Shown: in pieces, positions 19,316 through 28,022 of the stretch
How positions within the stretch are numbered: position 1 is the first letter of the stretch
How the letters are laid out: every line of letters begins with the position of its first letter
Assembly (NCBI GenBank): GCA_004210455.1
Contig: SEFA01000015.1
Span: forward strand, 1-64,000
DNA length: 64,000 nucleotides
Direction: 5' to 3'
Source of the DNA: Rubrivivax sp.
GTDB lineage: Bacteria > Pseudomonadota > Gammaproteobacteria > Burkholderiales > Burkholderiaceae_C
Notes under the pieces: generated by a model
Database searches by the model: none
Seen by the model: only the letters and a program-made list of their open reading frames with translations
What the model was told of the DNA's origin: nothing
Position numbers and translations under genes: made by a program

Positions 19316-19909
19316 GTGCGCATCGGCCTCACCGGCGGCATCGGCAGCGGCAAGAGCACCGTCGCGGCAGCGCTGGTGGATCTGGGCGACGCGCTGCTGG
19401 TCGACACCGATGCCATCTCCCGAACCTTGACCTTGCCCGGCGGCGGCGCGATGCCAGCCATCGCCACGCGGTTCGGTCCGGGCTTCGTCGCTCCGGATGG
19501 CGCCCTCGATCGAGCCGCCATGCGAGAACTGGCTTTCCGCGACCCCAGGGCCAAGCGGGAGCTCGAAGCCATCCTGCACCCCCTGATCGGCGCCGAGACG
19601 GCGCGGCAGGCGGCGCTCGCCGCACCGGGGCAGCGGGTCGTGTTCGACGTGCCGCTGCTGGTCGAGTCCGGTCGTTGGCGCCAACAGGTCGACCGGGTGC
19701 TCGTCGTCGACTGCAGGGAGGAGACGCAGGTCGCTCGCGTCATCGCGCGATCACGCCTGGACGAGGCGACGGTGCGCGCCATCCTCGCCCAGCAGGCGAC
19801 GCGCACTCAGCGCCGCGCCGCTGCCGACGCCGTGATCCACAACGACGGCCTCTCGCTGGAGCAGTTGCGTGAGGAGGTCGGGCACCTGCTGAACACCCCC
19901 CACTTCTGA
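19316..19909 (+). CDS. coaE: Dephospho-CoA kinase
   Basis: Phosphorylates the 3'-hydroxyl of dephospho-CoA, the last step of coenzyme A synthesis. The 197-residue protein has the P-loop GGIGSGKST at about 7-15, the DTDAISR motif, and VVFDVPLLVESG in the middle. The GTG at 19316 is chosen because GGAG sits six bases upstream and RIGLTGGIGSGKS follows directly; upstream codons overlap pilD. The order pilD-coaE-zapD-yacG is conserved in proteobacteria. Confidence 0.95.
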   Translation: MRIGLTGGIGSGKSTVAAALVDLGDALLVDTDAISRTLTLPGGGAMPAIATRFGPGFVAPDGALDRAAMRELAFRDPRAKRELEAILHPLIGAETARQAALAAPGQRVVFDVPLLVESGRWRQQVDRVLVVDCREETQVARVIARSRLDEATVRAILAQQATRTQRRAAADAVIHNDGLSLEQLREEVGHLLNTPHF

Positions 19910-19985
19910 CCACCCCTCAGCCGATCTGGGTAACGTCACGACACACTGTGGAACAATGGCCACTTGCCGCAAAGGGATGGTCGAC

Positions 19986-20741
19986 TTGGTCCTCTACGAA
20001 TACCCGTTCAACGAGAGCATCCGCACGATGCTCAGACTCGAACACCTGTTCGATCGGCTCGGTCAGTTGATGGCGCGCGACACCGCGATGGATCACCACT
20101 TCGCGTTGGCCACCATCTTCGAGGTGATGGACGTCGCCTCGCGCGCCGACCTCAAGGCCGATCTGCTCAAGGAGTTGGAACGCCACCGAACGCAGTTCAA
20201 CAGCTACCGCGGCAATCCGGCCGTGTCGGAAGCCGTGTTGGACGAGGTCGTCGGTCGCATCGACGCCGCGTTTGACAAGCTGAACCAGCTGCCCGGCAAG
20301 GCCGGTCACACGCTCACGACCAACGAGTGGCTGATGAGCATCCGCAGCCGGATCTCGATTCCCGGCGGCACTTGCGAGTTCGACCTTCCCGCCTACTACG
20401 CGTGGCAGCAGCTGTTGCCGGTCCGCCGTCGCAACGACCTGATGCAGTGGGCGCAGACGCTGATGCCGCTGGCCGAAGCGCTCAACGTGCTGCTGGGCCT
20501 GCTGCGCGACAGCGGCTCGCCGCACAAGGTGGCGGCCCACGGCGGGCAGTACCAGCAGAGCCTGCCGCCGGGCCGCAGCTTCCACATGCTGCGCATGCGC
20601 ATCGATCCCAGCCTGGGCCTGATCCCCGAGATCAGCGGTCACCGGCTGATGGTCTCGATCCGTCTGATGCGCCAGGATGAGGATGGGCGCTTGAAACCCG
20701 CGCCGGTCGACGCCACCTTCGAACTGACCCTGTGTTCCTGA
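19986..20741 (+). CDS. zapD: Cell division protein ZapD
   Basis: FtsZ-binding protein that bundles protofilaments and stabilises the Z ring. The protein contains the family blocks LYEYPFNESIRTMLRLEHLF at the start, FEVMDVASRADLKADLLKELER, and GGTCEFDLPAYYAWQ further on. I chose the TTG at 19986, which yields 251 residues beginning MVLYEYPFNE with AAAGGGA about eight bases upstream. The ATG at 19977 is the alternative but has almost no spacing from that AAAGGG. Between coaE and yacG, as usual. Confidence 0.9.
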   Translation: MVLYEYPFNESIRTMLRLEHLFDRLGQLMARDTAMDHHFALATIFEVMDVASRADLKADLLKELERHRTQFNSYRGNPAVSEAVLDEVVGRIDAAFDKLNQLPGKAGHTLTTNEWLMSIRSRISIPGGTCEFDLPAYYAWQQLLPVRRRNDLMQWAQTLMPLAEALNVLLGLLRDSGSPHKVAAHGGQYQQSLPPGRSFHMLRMRIDPSLGLIPEISGHRLMVSIRLMRQDEDGRLKPAPVDATFELTLCS

Positions 20742-20794
20742 CCTGGCGCGCGCGGCGTTGAGCGCCACGCGCTCCCTGTAGTTCCGACTCCGTC

Positions 20795-21004
20795 ATGCCC
20801 GAGAAATTCATCCCCGCCACGCCGGCGCCTCGCATCGTCCCCTGCCCCACCTGCGGCGGCGACAGCCTGTTCGCGCCCACCAACCTCTGGCGCCCGTTCT
20901 GCAGCGAGCGCTGCCGTCAGATCGACCTGGGCCACTGGTCCGACGAATCATTCCGGGTGGCCGCGCCGCCGACGACGATCGACGAGGACGACGCGTCGAA
21001 ATAA
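20795..21004 (+). CDS. yacG: DNA gyrase inhibitor / zinc-finger protein YacG
   Basis: Small zinc-binding protein that in E. coli inhibits gyrase by binding GyrB. The 69-residue product has the CPTCGG and [13 protein letters not shown] motifs, giving four zinc-ligand Cys. The tail is acidic. It closes the coaE-zapD-yacG group. Confidence 0.92.
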   Translation: MPEKFIPATPAPRIVPCPTCGGDSLFAPTNLWRPFCSERCRQIDLGHWSDESFRVAAPPTTIDEDDASK

Positions 21005-21045
21005 GGACGCCGCGCGCGTTCAGCCGGCGCCCCGACCACCGTCCT

Positions 21046-21666
21046 TCAGGCCGGCAGCAGGTCCCGACGCACCAGGTCTTGCCGCGCCAGTTCCGGCGTC
21101 GTGAAAAGGTGCGTGTGCCAGCCGAGCGCCTTCGCCGCGGCGATGTTGTCCGGATGGTCGTCGAGGAAGAGCACTTCCTCGGGCCTGGCGCCGAACTGCT
21201 CAAGCGCGAGATCGAAAATCTCGCGCGACGGCTTCGACTGCTTCACGCGCCCCGAGAACACGCCCGAGACGAACCAGTCCTTCAGCGGGAAGGTCTGCTC
21301 GAGGTAGTCGGCATACGGCTCGGGCATGTTGGACAGGAAGTGCAGCGTGTGCCCCTGCGCCTTCAATTCCTGGATCAGCGCCGCGGAGCCGTCGATGAGC
21401 TTCAGCTCCGACGGTACGGCATCCATGACTGCGACGATGTCCTCGCGCGGCCAACCGGTGCGCGCATGGATGCGGTCCGCGGTCATGGAGGCGTCGATGA
21501 GGCCTTGATCGAACGCGCCCCAATCGCCGCGGTAGTCCTGGAAGAGTTCCTTGGCCAGCGCGGCTCCCTGGATCTCGTCGGCGGCACGATGGGCCCAGAC
21601 GCGGGCCAGGAAACTCGGCGGGTGCCAGCGGAACAGCACGGCGCCGAAGTCGAACACGATCTTCAT
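21046..21666 (-). CDS. HAD-superfamily hydrolase (subfamily IA, YihX-like)
   Basis: A cytoplasmic phosphatase-type HAD protein of 206 residues. Motif I is FDFGAVL with Asp6 as nucleophile; motif II is the SNMPEP region, and the conserved Lys and motif III aspartates lie in KPSREIF and LFLDDHPDN. The second motif-I Asp is Gly here, a variation common in the YihX/epoxide-hydrolase-like branch. Substrate is unknown; glucose-1-phosphatase activity would be by analogy with YihX only. It sits 40 bases after pgi on the same strand, so a sugar-phosphate role fits the context. Confidence 0.8.
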   Translation of the reverse strand: MKIVFDFGAVLFRWHPPSFLARVWAHRAADEIQGAALAKELFQDYRGDWGAFDQGLIDASMTADRIHARTGWPREDIVAVMDAVPSELKLIDGSAALIQELKAQGHTLHFLSNMPEPYADYLEQTFPLKDWFVSGVFSGRVKQSKPSREIFDLALEQFGARPEEVLFLDDHPDNIAAAKALGWHTHLFTTPELARQDLVRRDLLPA

Positions 21667-21706
21667 CTGATTCGTTCTCTACTGCGTGGGAATCGGGAGA
21701 GCGCGC

Positions 21707-23335
21707 TCAGCGGCGCACCTTGGTCAGCAGGCCGGCCGTCGAGGCGTCCAGGCCCGAGGCGTCGCCGCTGGTCAGGCGCGGCAGCAGACTGTTGCACAGC
21801 GCCTTGCCGAGCTCCACGCCCCATTGATCGAAGCTGTTGATGTTCCACACGGCGCCACTGACGAACACGCGGTGCTCATACAGCGCGATCAGCGCCCCCA
21901 GCGACGACGGCGTCAGCGCGTCCAGCAGCAGTGTCGTGCTCGGCCGGTTGCCGGTGAAGCTCCGATGCCGCGCCAGCACGTCCGGGTCCAGATCCTGGGA
22001 CGCCGTTGGCGCCTTTTCCATGCGCGCGGCTTCCGCGGTCTTGCCCTGCATCAGCGCCTGCGATTGCGCGAGGCAGTTCGCCAACAGCTTCACGTGCTGG
22101 TCCTGGAGCCGTTCCAGCAACTCGCCGCCCACGTGCTCGCCGAAGTTCGGCATCTTCACCGCGATGAACTCCACCGGGATCACGTCGGTCCCCTGGTGCA
22201 ACATCTGGAAGTAGGCGTGTTGGCCGTTGGTACCGGCTTCGCCCCACACCACCGGGCTGGTGGCGAAACTCAGCGGATCACCGGCGCGGTCCACGCCCTT
22301 GCCGTTGCTCTCCATCTCCAGTTGCTGCAGATAGGCTGGCAGACGGCGCAGACCCTGGTGATACGGCGCCACCGAGCGGCTCGTGAAGCCGTGGAAATTG
22401 CGGTACCAGACGTCCAGCAGGCCCAGCAGCACGGGCAGGTTCCTGTCCAGCGGCGCGCTGCGGAAATGCTGGTCCATCGCATGGGCACCGGCCAGCAGCG
22501 CGCGGAAATTGGCTGACCCCACGGCGATCGCGATCGGCAGACCGATCACCGACCACAGCGAGTAGCGTCCGCCGACCCAGTCCCAGAACCCGAAGGTCGT
22601 CGTGATACCGAATTCGGCGGCCGCCTTGGCATTGCTGGTCGTGGCGGCGAAGTGCCTCGCGATGTCGGTGCCGCCGTTCTGCAGGAACCACGCCTTGGCG
22701 GCCATCGCATTGGCCAGCGTCTCCTGCGTCGTGAAGGTCTTGGAGGCGACGATGAACTGCGTCGTCTTTGCATTCAGCTTGCGCAGGACCGGGGCCAGGT
22801 CGTGCCCGTCGACGTTGGACACGAAATGCAGCGTCAGTCCGGACGGCACATAGGACTGCAGGGCCTGCACGACCATCGCCGGCCCCAGGTCCGAACCGCC
22901 GATGCCGATGTGGACGACGTCCGTGATGCCGCTGCGGGCCGCGTCGCGGACTGCGTCGGCGAAGGCCAGCATGCGCGTGAGCGCGTCCTGCACCTCGTCC
23001 GAGTGCGGCCCCTGCCCCGCCGGCGCGCGCAGCGCCGTGTGCAACACCGCGCGGCCTTCGGTCGCATTGATGGGATCGCCATGGAACAGCGCCTCGCGCT
23101 GCGACTCCAGCTGCACGTCCCGGGCCAGCGTCAGCAGCAGTTCCAGCGTGCGGGCGTCGATGCGATTCTTCGACAGGTCCGCGAACACCTCCGGAGCCTG
23201 CAGCGACCAGGCCGCGAAGCGGCCCTCATCGGTCGCGAAGGCCTGGCGCAGGTCGAACGCGCGTCCGGATTGCTGGTAATGACTTTGCAAGGCCGCCCAG
23301 GTCGGGCTGCGGTCGCAACGCGGGAACTCGGTCAT
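21707..23335 (-). CDS. pgi: Glucose-6-phosphate isomerase
   Basis: Interconverts glucose-6-phosphate and fructose-6-phosphate. The 542-residue protein has [14 protein letters not shown], the [13 protein letters not shown] signature, and [18 protein letters not shown] with the catalytic His. The ATG at 23335 overlaps the tal stop as ATGA, so the two are coupled. The frame remains open inside tal but those residues are unrelated. Confidence 0.97.
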   Translation of the reverse strand: MTEFPRCDRSPTWAALQSHYQQSGRAFDLRQAFATDEGRFAAWSLQAPEVFADLSKNRIDARTLELLLTLARDVQLESQREALFHGDPINATEGRAVLHTALRAPAGQGPHSDEVQDALTRMLAFADAVRDAARSGITDVVHIGIGGSDLGPAMVVQALQSYVPSGLTLHFVSNVDGHDLAPVLRKLNAKTTQFIVASKTFTTQETLANAMAAKAWFLQNGGTDIARHFAATTSNAKAAAEFGITTTFGFWDWVGGRYSLWSVIGLPIAIAVGSANFRALLAGAHAMDQHFRSAPLDRNLPVLLGLLDVWYRNFHGFTSRSVAPYHQGLRRLPAYLQQLEMESNGKGVDRAGDPLSFATSPVVWGEAGTNGQHAYFQMLHQGTDVIPVEFIAVKMPNFGEHVGGELLERLQDQHVKLLANCLAQSQALMQGKTAEAARMEKAPTASQDLDPDVLARHRSFTGNRPSTTLLLDALTPSSLGALIALYEHRVFVSGAVWNINSFDQWGVELGKALCNSLLPRLTSGDASGLDASTAGLLTKVRR

Positions 23336-24282
23336 CGCAGGCTTTCGATCATCTGGTCCAGCTTGCCGGCATCGACGGCAAACAGGCGGATGCCTTCGGC
23401 CAGCTTCTCGGTGGCCATGGCATCCTGGTTGAGGGCGAAGCGGAAGGCCGCCTCGTTGTAGGAGACCTTGGGCAAGTCCTGGGCCTTGGCGGCGTCCGCG
23501 TCGAGGGCGCGCGTCAACGGCACCTCGCTGCCCTGCAGCTGGGCGAGGAGGTCGGGACTGATCGTCAGCAGGTCGCATCCGGCGAGCGCCTGGATCTGCC
23601 CGATGTTGCGGAAGCTCGCCCCCATCACCTCAGTCCGGATGCCATGCTTCTTGAAGTAGTTGTAGATGGCGGCCACCGACTTCACGCCGGGGTCGTTGAC
23701 GCCGGCGTTGGCCGCCTCGTCCCAGTTCTGACCGGCCGACTTCTTGTACCAGTCGTAGATGCGGCCGACGAAGGGCGAGATCAGCTGGATGCCGTTCTCG
23801 CCGCAGGCCACGGCCTGGCAGAACGAGAACAGCAGCGTCAGGTTGGTGTGGATGCCTTCGAGTTCCAGCTCGCGCGCGGCCTGGATGCCTTCCCAGGTCG
23901 ACGCGACCTTGATCAGCACGCGGTCGCGGCCGATGCCGGCGTCCTCGTACATCTGGATCAGGCGGCGGGCCCGCGCCAGCGTCGCCACGGTGTCGAAGCT
24001 CAGGCGCGCATCGACCTCGGTCGACACGCGGCCTGGCACGACCTTCAGGATTTCCAGGCCGAAGGCGACCAGCACCTTGTCGACCACCAGGTCCAGCGCG
24101 TCGGTCCTGTTTGCGGCGACCGTGTCTTCCAGCAGGTGCGCGTAATCGGGCGACTGCACCGCCTTCAGGATCAGCGACGGGTTCGTCGTCGCGTCGCGCG
24201 GCGTGAACTGCGCCAGCTGCTTGAAGTTGCCGGTGTCGGCGACGACGGTGGTGAAGGCCTTGAGTTGTTCGAGCTGGTTCAT
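23332..24282 (-). CDS. tal: Transaldolase (TalB type)
   Basis: Non-oxidative pentose phosphate enzyme moving a dihydroxyacetone unit between sugar phosphates. The 316-residue protein has the [10 protein letters not shown] block, the catalytic Schiff-base Lys in [16 protein letters not shown] (about residue 131), and [11 protein letters not shown]. The ATG at 24282 gives the usual [11 protein letters not shown] start. Divergent from zwf across a 230-base regulatory region. Confidence 0.96.
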   Translation of the reverse strand: MNQLEQLKAFTTVVADTGNFKQLAQFTPRDATTNPSLILKAVQSPDYAHLLEDTVAANRTDALDLVVDKVLVAFGLEILKVVPGRVSTEVDARLSFDTVATLARARRLIQMYEDAGIGRDRVLIKVASTWEGIQAARELELEGIHTNLTLLFSFCQAVACGENGIQLISPFVGRIYDWYKKSAGQNWDEAANAGVNDPGVKSVAAIYNYFKKHGIRTEVMGASFRNIGQIQALAGCDLLTISPDLLAQLQGSEVPLTRALDADAAKAQDLPKVSYNEAAFRFALNQDAMATEKLAEGIRLFAVDAGKLDQMIESLR

Positions 24283-24412
24283 GAGCGTGGGCGCCTGGGG
24301 GCGGTCGAATACGGAGGGGCACGTCGGAGGCATGGGCCTTGCCCCACGCCACCGACGGAGAAACCCCTATTAGAACTGCTGGCGGCCCCTGCCTCAGGAG
24401 ATGGCGCCCACG

Positions 24413-24444
24413 TTGACCGGCCCAAGAAACTGCGGCATCATAAT
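24413..24444 (+). promoter_or_regulatory. Candidate zwf promoter
   Basis: TTGACC at 24413-24418 and the -10 candidate CATAAT at 24439-24444; the 20-base gap is longer than ideal, while an overlapping CATCAT at 24436-24441 gives 17. The minus strand has TCTAAT at 24374-24369, a possible -10 for tal. Confidence 0.35.
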
Positions 24445-24448
24445 TCCG

Positions 24449-24461
24449 GTAACTTCGTTAC
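24449..24461. promoter_or_regulatory. Palindromic operator candidate for HexR
   Basis: A perfect 13-base inverted repeat, GTAAC-TTC-GTTAC, lies just downstream of the zwf -10, where a bound repressor would block transcription. Known HexR sites are short A/T-centred palindromes with TGTAA/TTACA-type arms, and a HexR-type regulator is encoded in the same operon. Confidence 0.45.
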
Positions 24462-24512
24462 ATCAAGACATCGCCAACAACTCTTACGCCCCGACGCGGG
24501 GCGCCCGCGCTC

Positions 24513-25958
24513 ATGTCCTTCGACCTCGTCTTCTTTGGTGGCACCGGTGACCTGACCTGGCGCAAGCTGATGCCCGCGCTGTTCCAGGCGTTCCGCCATG
24601 GCAAGCTGCCCGAGGGCGGCCGCATCCTGGCGGTCGCCCGCGACGATCAGTCCGACGAGCGCTACCGTGAATGGCTCAAGGAGCGCTTCCAGGAGGTCGA
24701 AGCCGGCAAGCGGCCGAACGATGAAGAGTTCGCCCGCTTCTCCGAGCTGGTGCATTACCGTCGCATGGACCTGTCCCAGCCCGACCACTACGCGCGGCTG
24801 AAGGAATGGCTGGGTGAACGCAACGCCGACACGGTCGTGTTCTACCTGGCCACCAGCCCCCACCTGTTCACGCAGATCTGCCAGCAGCTCGGCGCCGCCG
24901 GTCTGAACGGCGACAACGTGCGTGTCGTGCTGGAGAAGCCGCTGGGCCACGATCTGGCCAGCGCACAGGAGATCAATCGGGTCGTGCGCTCGGTGTTCTC
25001 CGAGACCCAGGCCTTCCGCATCGACCACTACCTCGGCAAACCGTCGGTGCAGAACCTGATGGCGCTGCGCTTCGGCAACGCCCTGTTCGAACCGCTGTGG
25101 CGGCGCGAGAGCATCGCCAACATCCAGATCACGCTGGCCGAGGGCCTGGGCGTCGGCACGCGCGGTCCGTTCTACGACGGCACCGGTGCGCTGCGCGACA
25201 TGATCCAGAACCACGCGCTGCAACTGCTGACGATGATCGCGATGGAAGCGCCATCGAGCAACGACGCCGACGCCATCCGCGACGAGAAATTGAAGGTGCT
25301 GCGCGCGCTCAAGCCGTTCACGGCGGAGAGCGTCGCGCGCGACGTCGTGCGCGGCCAGTACCGGGCCGGCAACGCCGAGGGCAAGCCGGTGCCGGGTTAT
25401 CTGGACGAAGGCAAGATCCCGCCGGACAGCCACACCGAAACCTTTGTCGCACTGAAGACGGAGATCCAGAACTGGCGCTGGGCCGGCGTGCCCTTCTACC
25501 TGCGCACCGGCAAGCGTCTCGCGGCGCGCGACGCGCAGATCGTCATCAATTTCCGTCCGGTGCCGCACCCGATCTTCCCGGGCAGCAGCTGCCCCAACCG
25601 GCTGATCATCAAGCTCCAGCCCGAGGACGGCCTGGAGCTGCAGCTGATGGCCAACAAGGGCGGGTCCAGCACCGAGGCCTTGAGCCCGGTGTCGCTCGAC
25701 CTGGACTTCGACAAGGCCTTCGCACACACGCGCGTCGGTGCGTATGAGCGGCTGCTGCTAGACGCGATCGCCGGACGGCTCAACCTGTTCGTGCGCAGCG
25801 ATGAACAGGAACAGGCCTGGCGCTGGGTCGAACCGATCCTGAACTTCTGGAAGCAGGACAGCACCGGCCCGCGCACCTACGTCGCCGGCAGCTGGGGACC
25901 TCCCGCATCGAGCGCGCTGGTGGCCCGCGACGGCCACTCCTGGATCGAGGAATGCTGA
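24513..25958 (+). CDS. zwf: Glucose-6-phosphate 1-dehydrogenase
   Basis: Oxidises glucose-6-phosphate to 6-phosphogluconolactone, feeding the Entner-Doudoroff and pentose phosphate routes and making NADPH. The 481-residue protein has the N-terminal dinucleotide-binding GGTGDLTWRKLMP, the substrate-binding RIDHYLGKPSVQN, and the FYLRTGKRL block near the end. hexR follows after four bases. Confidence 0.97.
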   Translation: MSFDLVFFGGTGDLTWRKLMPALFQAFRHGKLPEGGRILAVARDDQSDERYREWLKERFQEVEAGKRPNDEEFARFSELVHYRRMDLSQPDHYARLKEWLGERNADTVVFYLATSPHLFTQICQQLGAAGLNGDNVRVVLEKPLGHDLASAQEINRVVRSVFSETQAFRIDHYLGKPSVQNLMALRFGNALFEPLWRRESIANIQITLAEGLGVGTRGPFYDGTGALRDMIQNHALQLLTMIAMEAPSSNDADAIRDEKLKVLRALKPFTAESVARDVVRGQYRAGNAEGKPVPGYLDEGKIPPDSHTETFVALKTEIQNWRWAGVPFYLRTGKRLAARDAQIVINFRPVPHPIFPGSSCPNRLIIKLQPEDGLELQLMANKGGSSTEALSPVSLDLDFDKAFAHTRVGAYERLLLDAIAGRLNLFVRSDEQEQAWRWVEPILNFWKQDSTGPRTYVAGSWGPPASSALVARDGHSWIEEC

Positions 25959-25962
25959 CGCG

Positions 25963-26829
25963 ATGAGCATGCTCGAACGAGTCAAGGCCGCGCTGCCCGC
26001 GCTGCCACCCGCCGAACAGCGGGTCGCCAAGCTGCTGCTGGCCGACCCGCGCTCGTTCGCGAGCCTGCCGGTGAGCGAACTGGCCGATCGCTCCCATGTC
26101 AGCAAGCCGACCGTGGTGCGCTTCTGCCGCAGCGTCGGCTACGACGGCCTGGCGGATTTCAAATTGAAGCTCGCCGGCAGCGTCAACGAAGGCGTGCCCT
26201 TCGTGCACCGGGCCGTGGACGAGGACGACAAGCCCGGCGACCTGATCGTCAAGGTGGTCGACAACGCCGTCGCGGCGCTGCTCCACTACCGCAACGATGC
26301 GGCCAGCCATGCCTTCGAACGGGCCATCGCGGCGCTGTCGGAGACCGCACGGCAGCGCCAGCGCATCGAGTTCTACGGCGTCGGCAACTCCGGCATCGTG
26401 GCGCAGGACGCCCAGCACAAGTTCTTCCGCCTGGGCGCCAACACCTTCGCGTGCAGCGACGGCCATGTGCAGCTGATGAGCGCGACCATGCTGGGCGCCG
26501 GCGACTGCGCGGTGATCATCTCCAATTCGGGGCGCAGCCGCGATCTGATGGACGCGGCCGAAATCGCCCGCAAGAAGGGCGCGACGACGATCATCATCAC
26601 CGCCAGCGGTTCGCCGCTGGCGCAGATGGGACAGTTGCCGGGTCAGGTCTTGCTGGCCGTCGATCACCCGGAGGACTACGACCGGTACAGCCCGATGGTG
26701 TCCCGGCTGTTGCACCTGATCGTCGTGGACGTGCTGACCACCGGCGTCGCCTTGCGCCTGGGCGAGAACCTCCGCCCGATGCTGCAGGAGATCAAGCGCA
26801 ACCTCCGCACCAAGCGCTACGCGCAGTGA
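25963..26829 (+). CDS. hexR: HexR, MurR/RpiR-family transcriptional regulator
   Basis: Represses central carbon genes and is released by 2-keto-3-deoxy-6-phosphogluconate in Pseudomonas. The 288-residue protein has an N-terminal helix-turn-helix (about 33-60, with HVSKPTVVRFCRSVGYDG) and a C-terminal SIS sugar-phosphate domain (about 120-265, FYGVGNSGIVAQD and ISNSGRSRDLMD). It is four bases after zwf, so it would control its own transcription with zwf. Confidence 0.92.
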   Translation: MSMLERVKAALPALPPAEQRVAKLLLADPRSFASLPVSELADRSHVSKPTVVRFCRSVGYDGLADFKLKLAGSVNEGVPFVHRAVDEDDKPGDLIVKVVDNAVAALLHYRNDAASHAFERAIAALSETARQRQRIEFYGVGNSGIVAQDAQHKFFRLGANTFACSDGHVQLMSATMLGAGDCAVIISNSGRSRDLMDAAEIARKKGATTIIITASGSPLAQMGQLPGQVLLAVDHPEDYDRYSPMVSRLLHLIVVDVLTTGVALRLGENLRPMLQEIKRNLRTKRYAQ

Positions 26830-26882
26830 GGCGGACGGCGCCGACCACCGCGGTCGGCCGTCGCGCCGAGAACTCGACGCTG

Positions 26883-26913
26883 AAAAGAAATCGGGCCGCG
26901 TCAGCGGCCCGAT
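26883..26913 (-). terminator. Terminator at the end of the mla operon
   Basis: A 10 bp stem (ATCGGGCCGC/GCGGCCCGAT, 26890-26899 with 26904-26913) and a 4-base loop. Reading on the minus strand it is followed by TTCTTTTC. It lies between the convergent hexR and mlaB ends; the plus-strand side lacks a T run. Confidence 0.8.
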
Positions 26914-26932
26914 GTCGTTGGAGACGTCTGCG

Positions 26933-27247
26933 TCACACCATCTCTGGCGGCGCCGGAGCGTCGGTCCAGAACAGATGCTCCAAGGCATACACCCGAGCCA
27001 GCTCACGCAGCTCGCGCGGGGCCTGCTGGAGCGTCAGCTGCCAACCGTCCTGACCGCACAGGCGCAGCGCGCTGAGCAGCAGGCTCAGCGCCGCGGAGTC
27101 GAAGTCGTTCAAGCCGCTGGCGTCCAGCGTGACGCTGCGTCCGGCGGCATTGCCGACCTGCGCCAGTTCAGCGCGCAGCGCGCCCTCGAGCCGCACCCAT
27201 TCCTCGGGCACGTTCTCCAGGCGCAGCCGCGACGGCAGCTTCAGCAT
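26933..27247 (-). CDS. mlaB: MlaB, STAS-domain subunit of the phospholipid ABC transporter
   Basis: Cytoplasmic STAS protein that supports assembly and activity of MlaFE. The 104-residue protein has the STAS pattern, with SVTLDASGLNDFDSAALSLLLSAL as the central strand-loop-helix. It is four bases after mlaC and is last in the operon. Confidence 0.85.
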   Translation of the reverse strand: MLKLPSRLRLENVPEEWVRLEGALRAELAQVGNAAGRSVTLDASGLNDFDSAALSLLLSALRLCGQDGWQLTLQQAPRELRELARVYALEHLFWTDAPAPPEMV

Positions 27248-27251
27248 CGCA

Positions 27252-27896
27252 TCAGCCCTTCTTGGCGCCCGAGGCGGCCGTGGCCGGACGCGCGTTGCGC
27301 TCGGCCAGCGACTTGACCAGCCCGTCGATGCCCTTGGCGTTGATCTCCTGGGCGAAGCTGTTCTTGTACTGGTCCGCCAGCCAGATGCCGAGGACGTTCA
27401 CGTCATAGATCTTCCAGCCGGAATCCAGCTTTTCCAGACGGTAGTCCAACTGGATCGGATCGCCCTTGCCGCGGATCTCGGTGCGCACGATGACTTCCTT
27501 GTCCTCGGGCGACGCGCGCATTGGCTTCATCGCAATCGTCTGGTCCTTGACCTGCGTCAGCGCACCGGCATAGGTGCGCACCAGCAGGGTCTTGAATTCC
27601 TCCTGCAGGCGCTGCTTCTGCTCCGGCGTCGCCTGACGCCAGAAGCGGCCCACCGCCGTCGCGGTGATGCGCTGGAAGTCCACGTGCGGCATCACCTTGC
27701 TGTCGACCAGCTGCATGATCTTGTTGACGTCGCCGCCCTGGATGGCCTTGTCGCCCTTGACGGCATCCAGCGTCTCGATGGACAGCTCGCGGATCAGTTG
27801 ATCCGGCGCCGAGCTGTCGGCGGCGAAGGAGGCCAGCGGGCTCAGCGTGGCGATCGAGACGATCGCGCCGAGCAGCAGTCGTTTGGTGGCATTCAT
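27252..27896 (-). CDS. mlaC: MlaC, periplasmic phospholipid-binding protein
   Basis: Shuttles phospholipid between the outer-membrane MlaA complex and the inner-membrane MlaFEDB transporter. The 214-residue protein has a signal peptide (about 1-25, cleaved after SFA) and the MlaC/Ttg2D core (LVDSKVMPHVDFQRITATAVGRFW, then LLVRTYAGALTQ). Length is standard. It follows mlaA after 126 bases, the largest gap in the operon. Confidence 0.93.
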   Translation of the reverse strand: MNATKRLLLGAIVSIATLSPLASFAADSSAPDQLIRELSIETLDAVKGDKAIQGGDVNKIMQLVDSKVMPHVDFQRITATAVGRFWRQATPEQKQRLQEEFKTLLVRTYAGALTQVKDQTIAMKPMRASPEDKEVIVRTEIRGKGDPIQLDYRLEKLDSGWKIYDVNVLGIWLADQYKNSFAQEINAKGIDGLVKSLAERNARPATAASGAKKG

Positions 27897-28022
27897 GCTT
27901 GTCCTTTCTCTCTCTTCATGACACGGACCGGATCACAACGCGGCAAGTCCGGTGCCGGTTCACCGGTCGCCCCCATGGGCGTTACCGGTTGTTGCGACAC
28001 TCAACGATCTTTCACGGACCGT

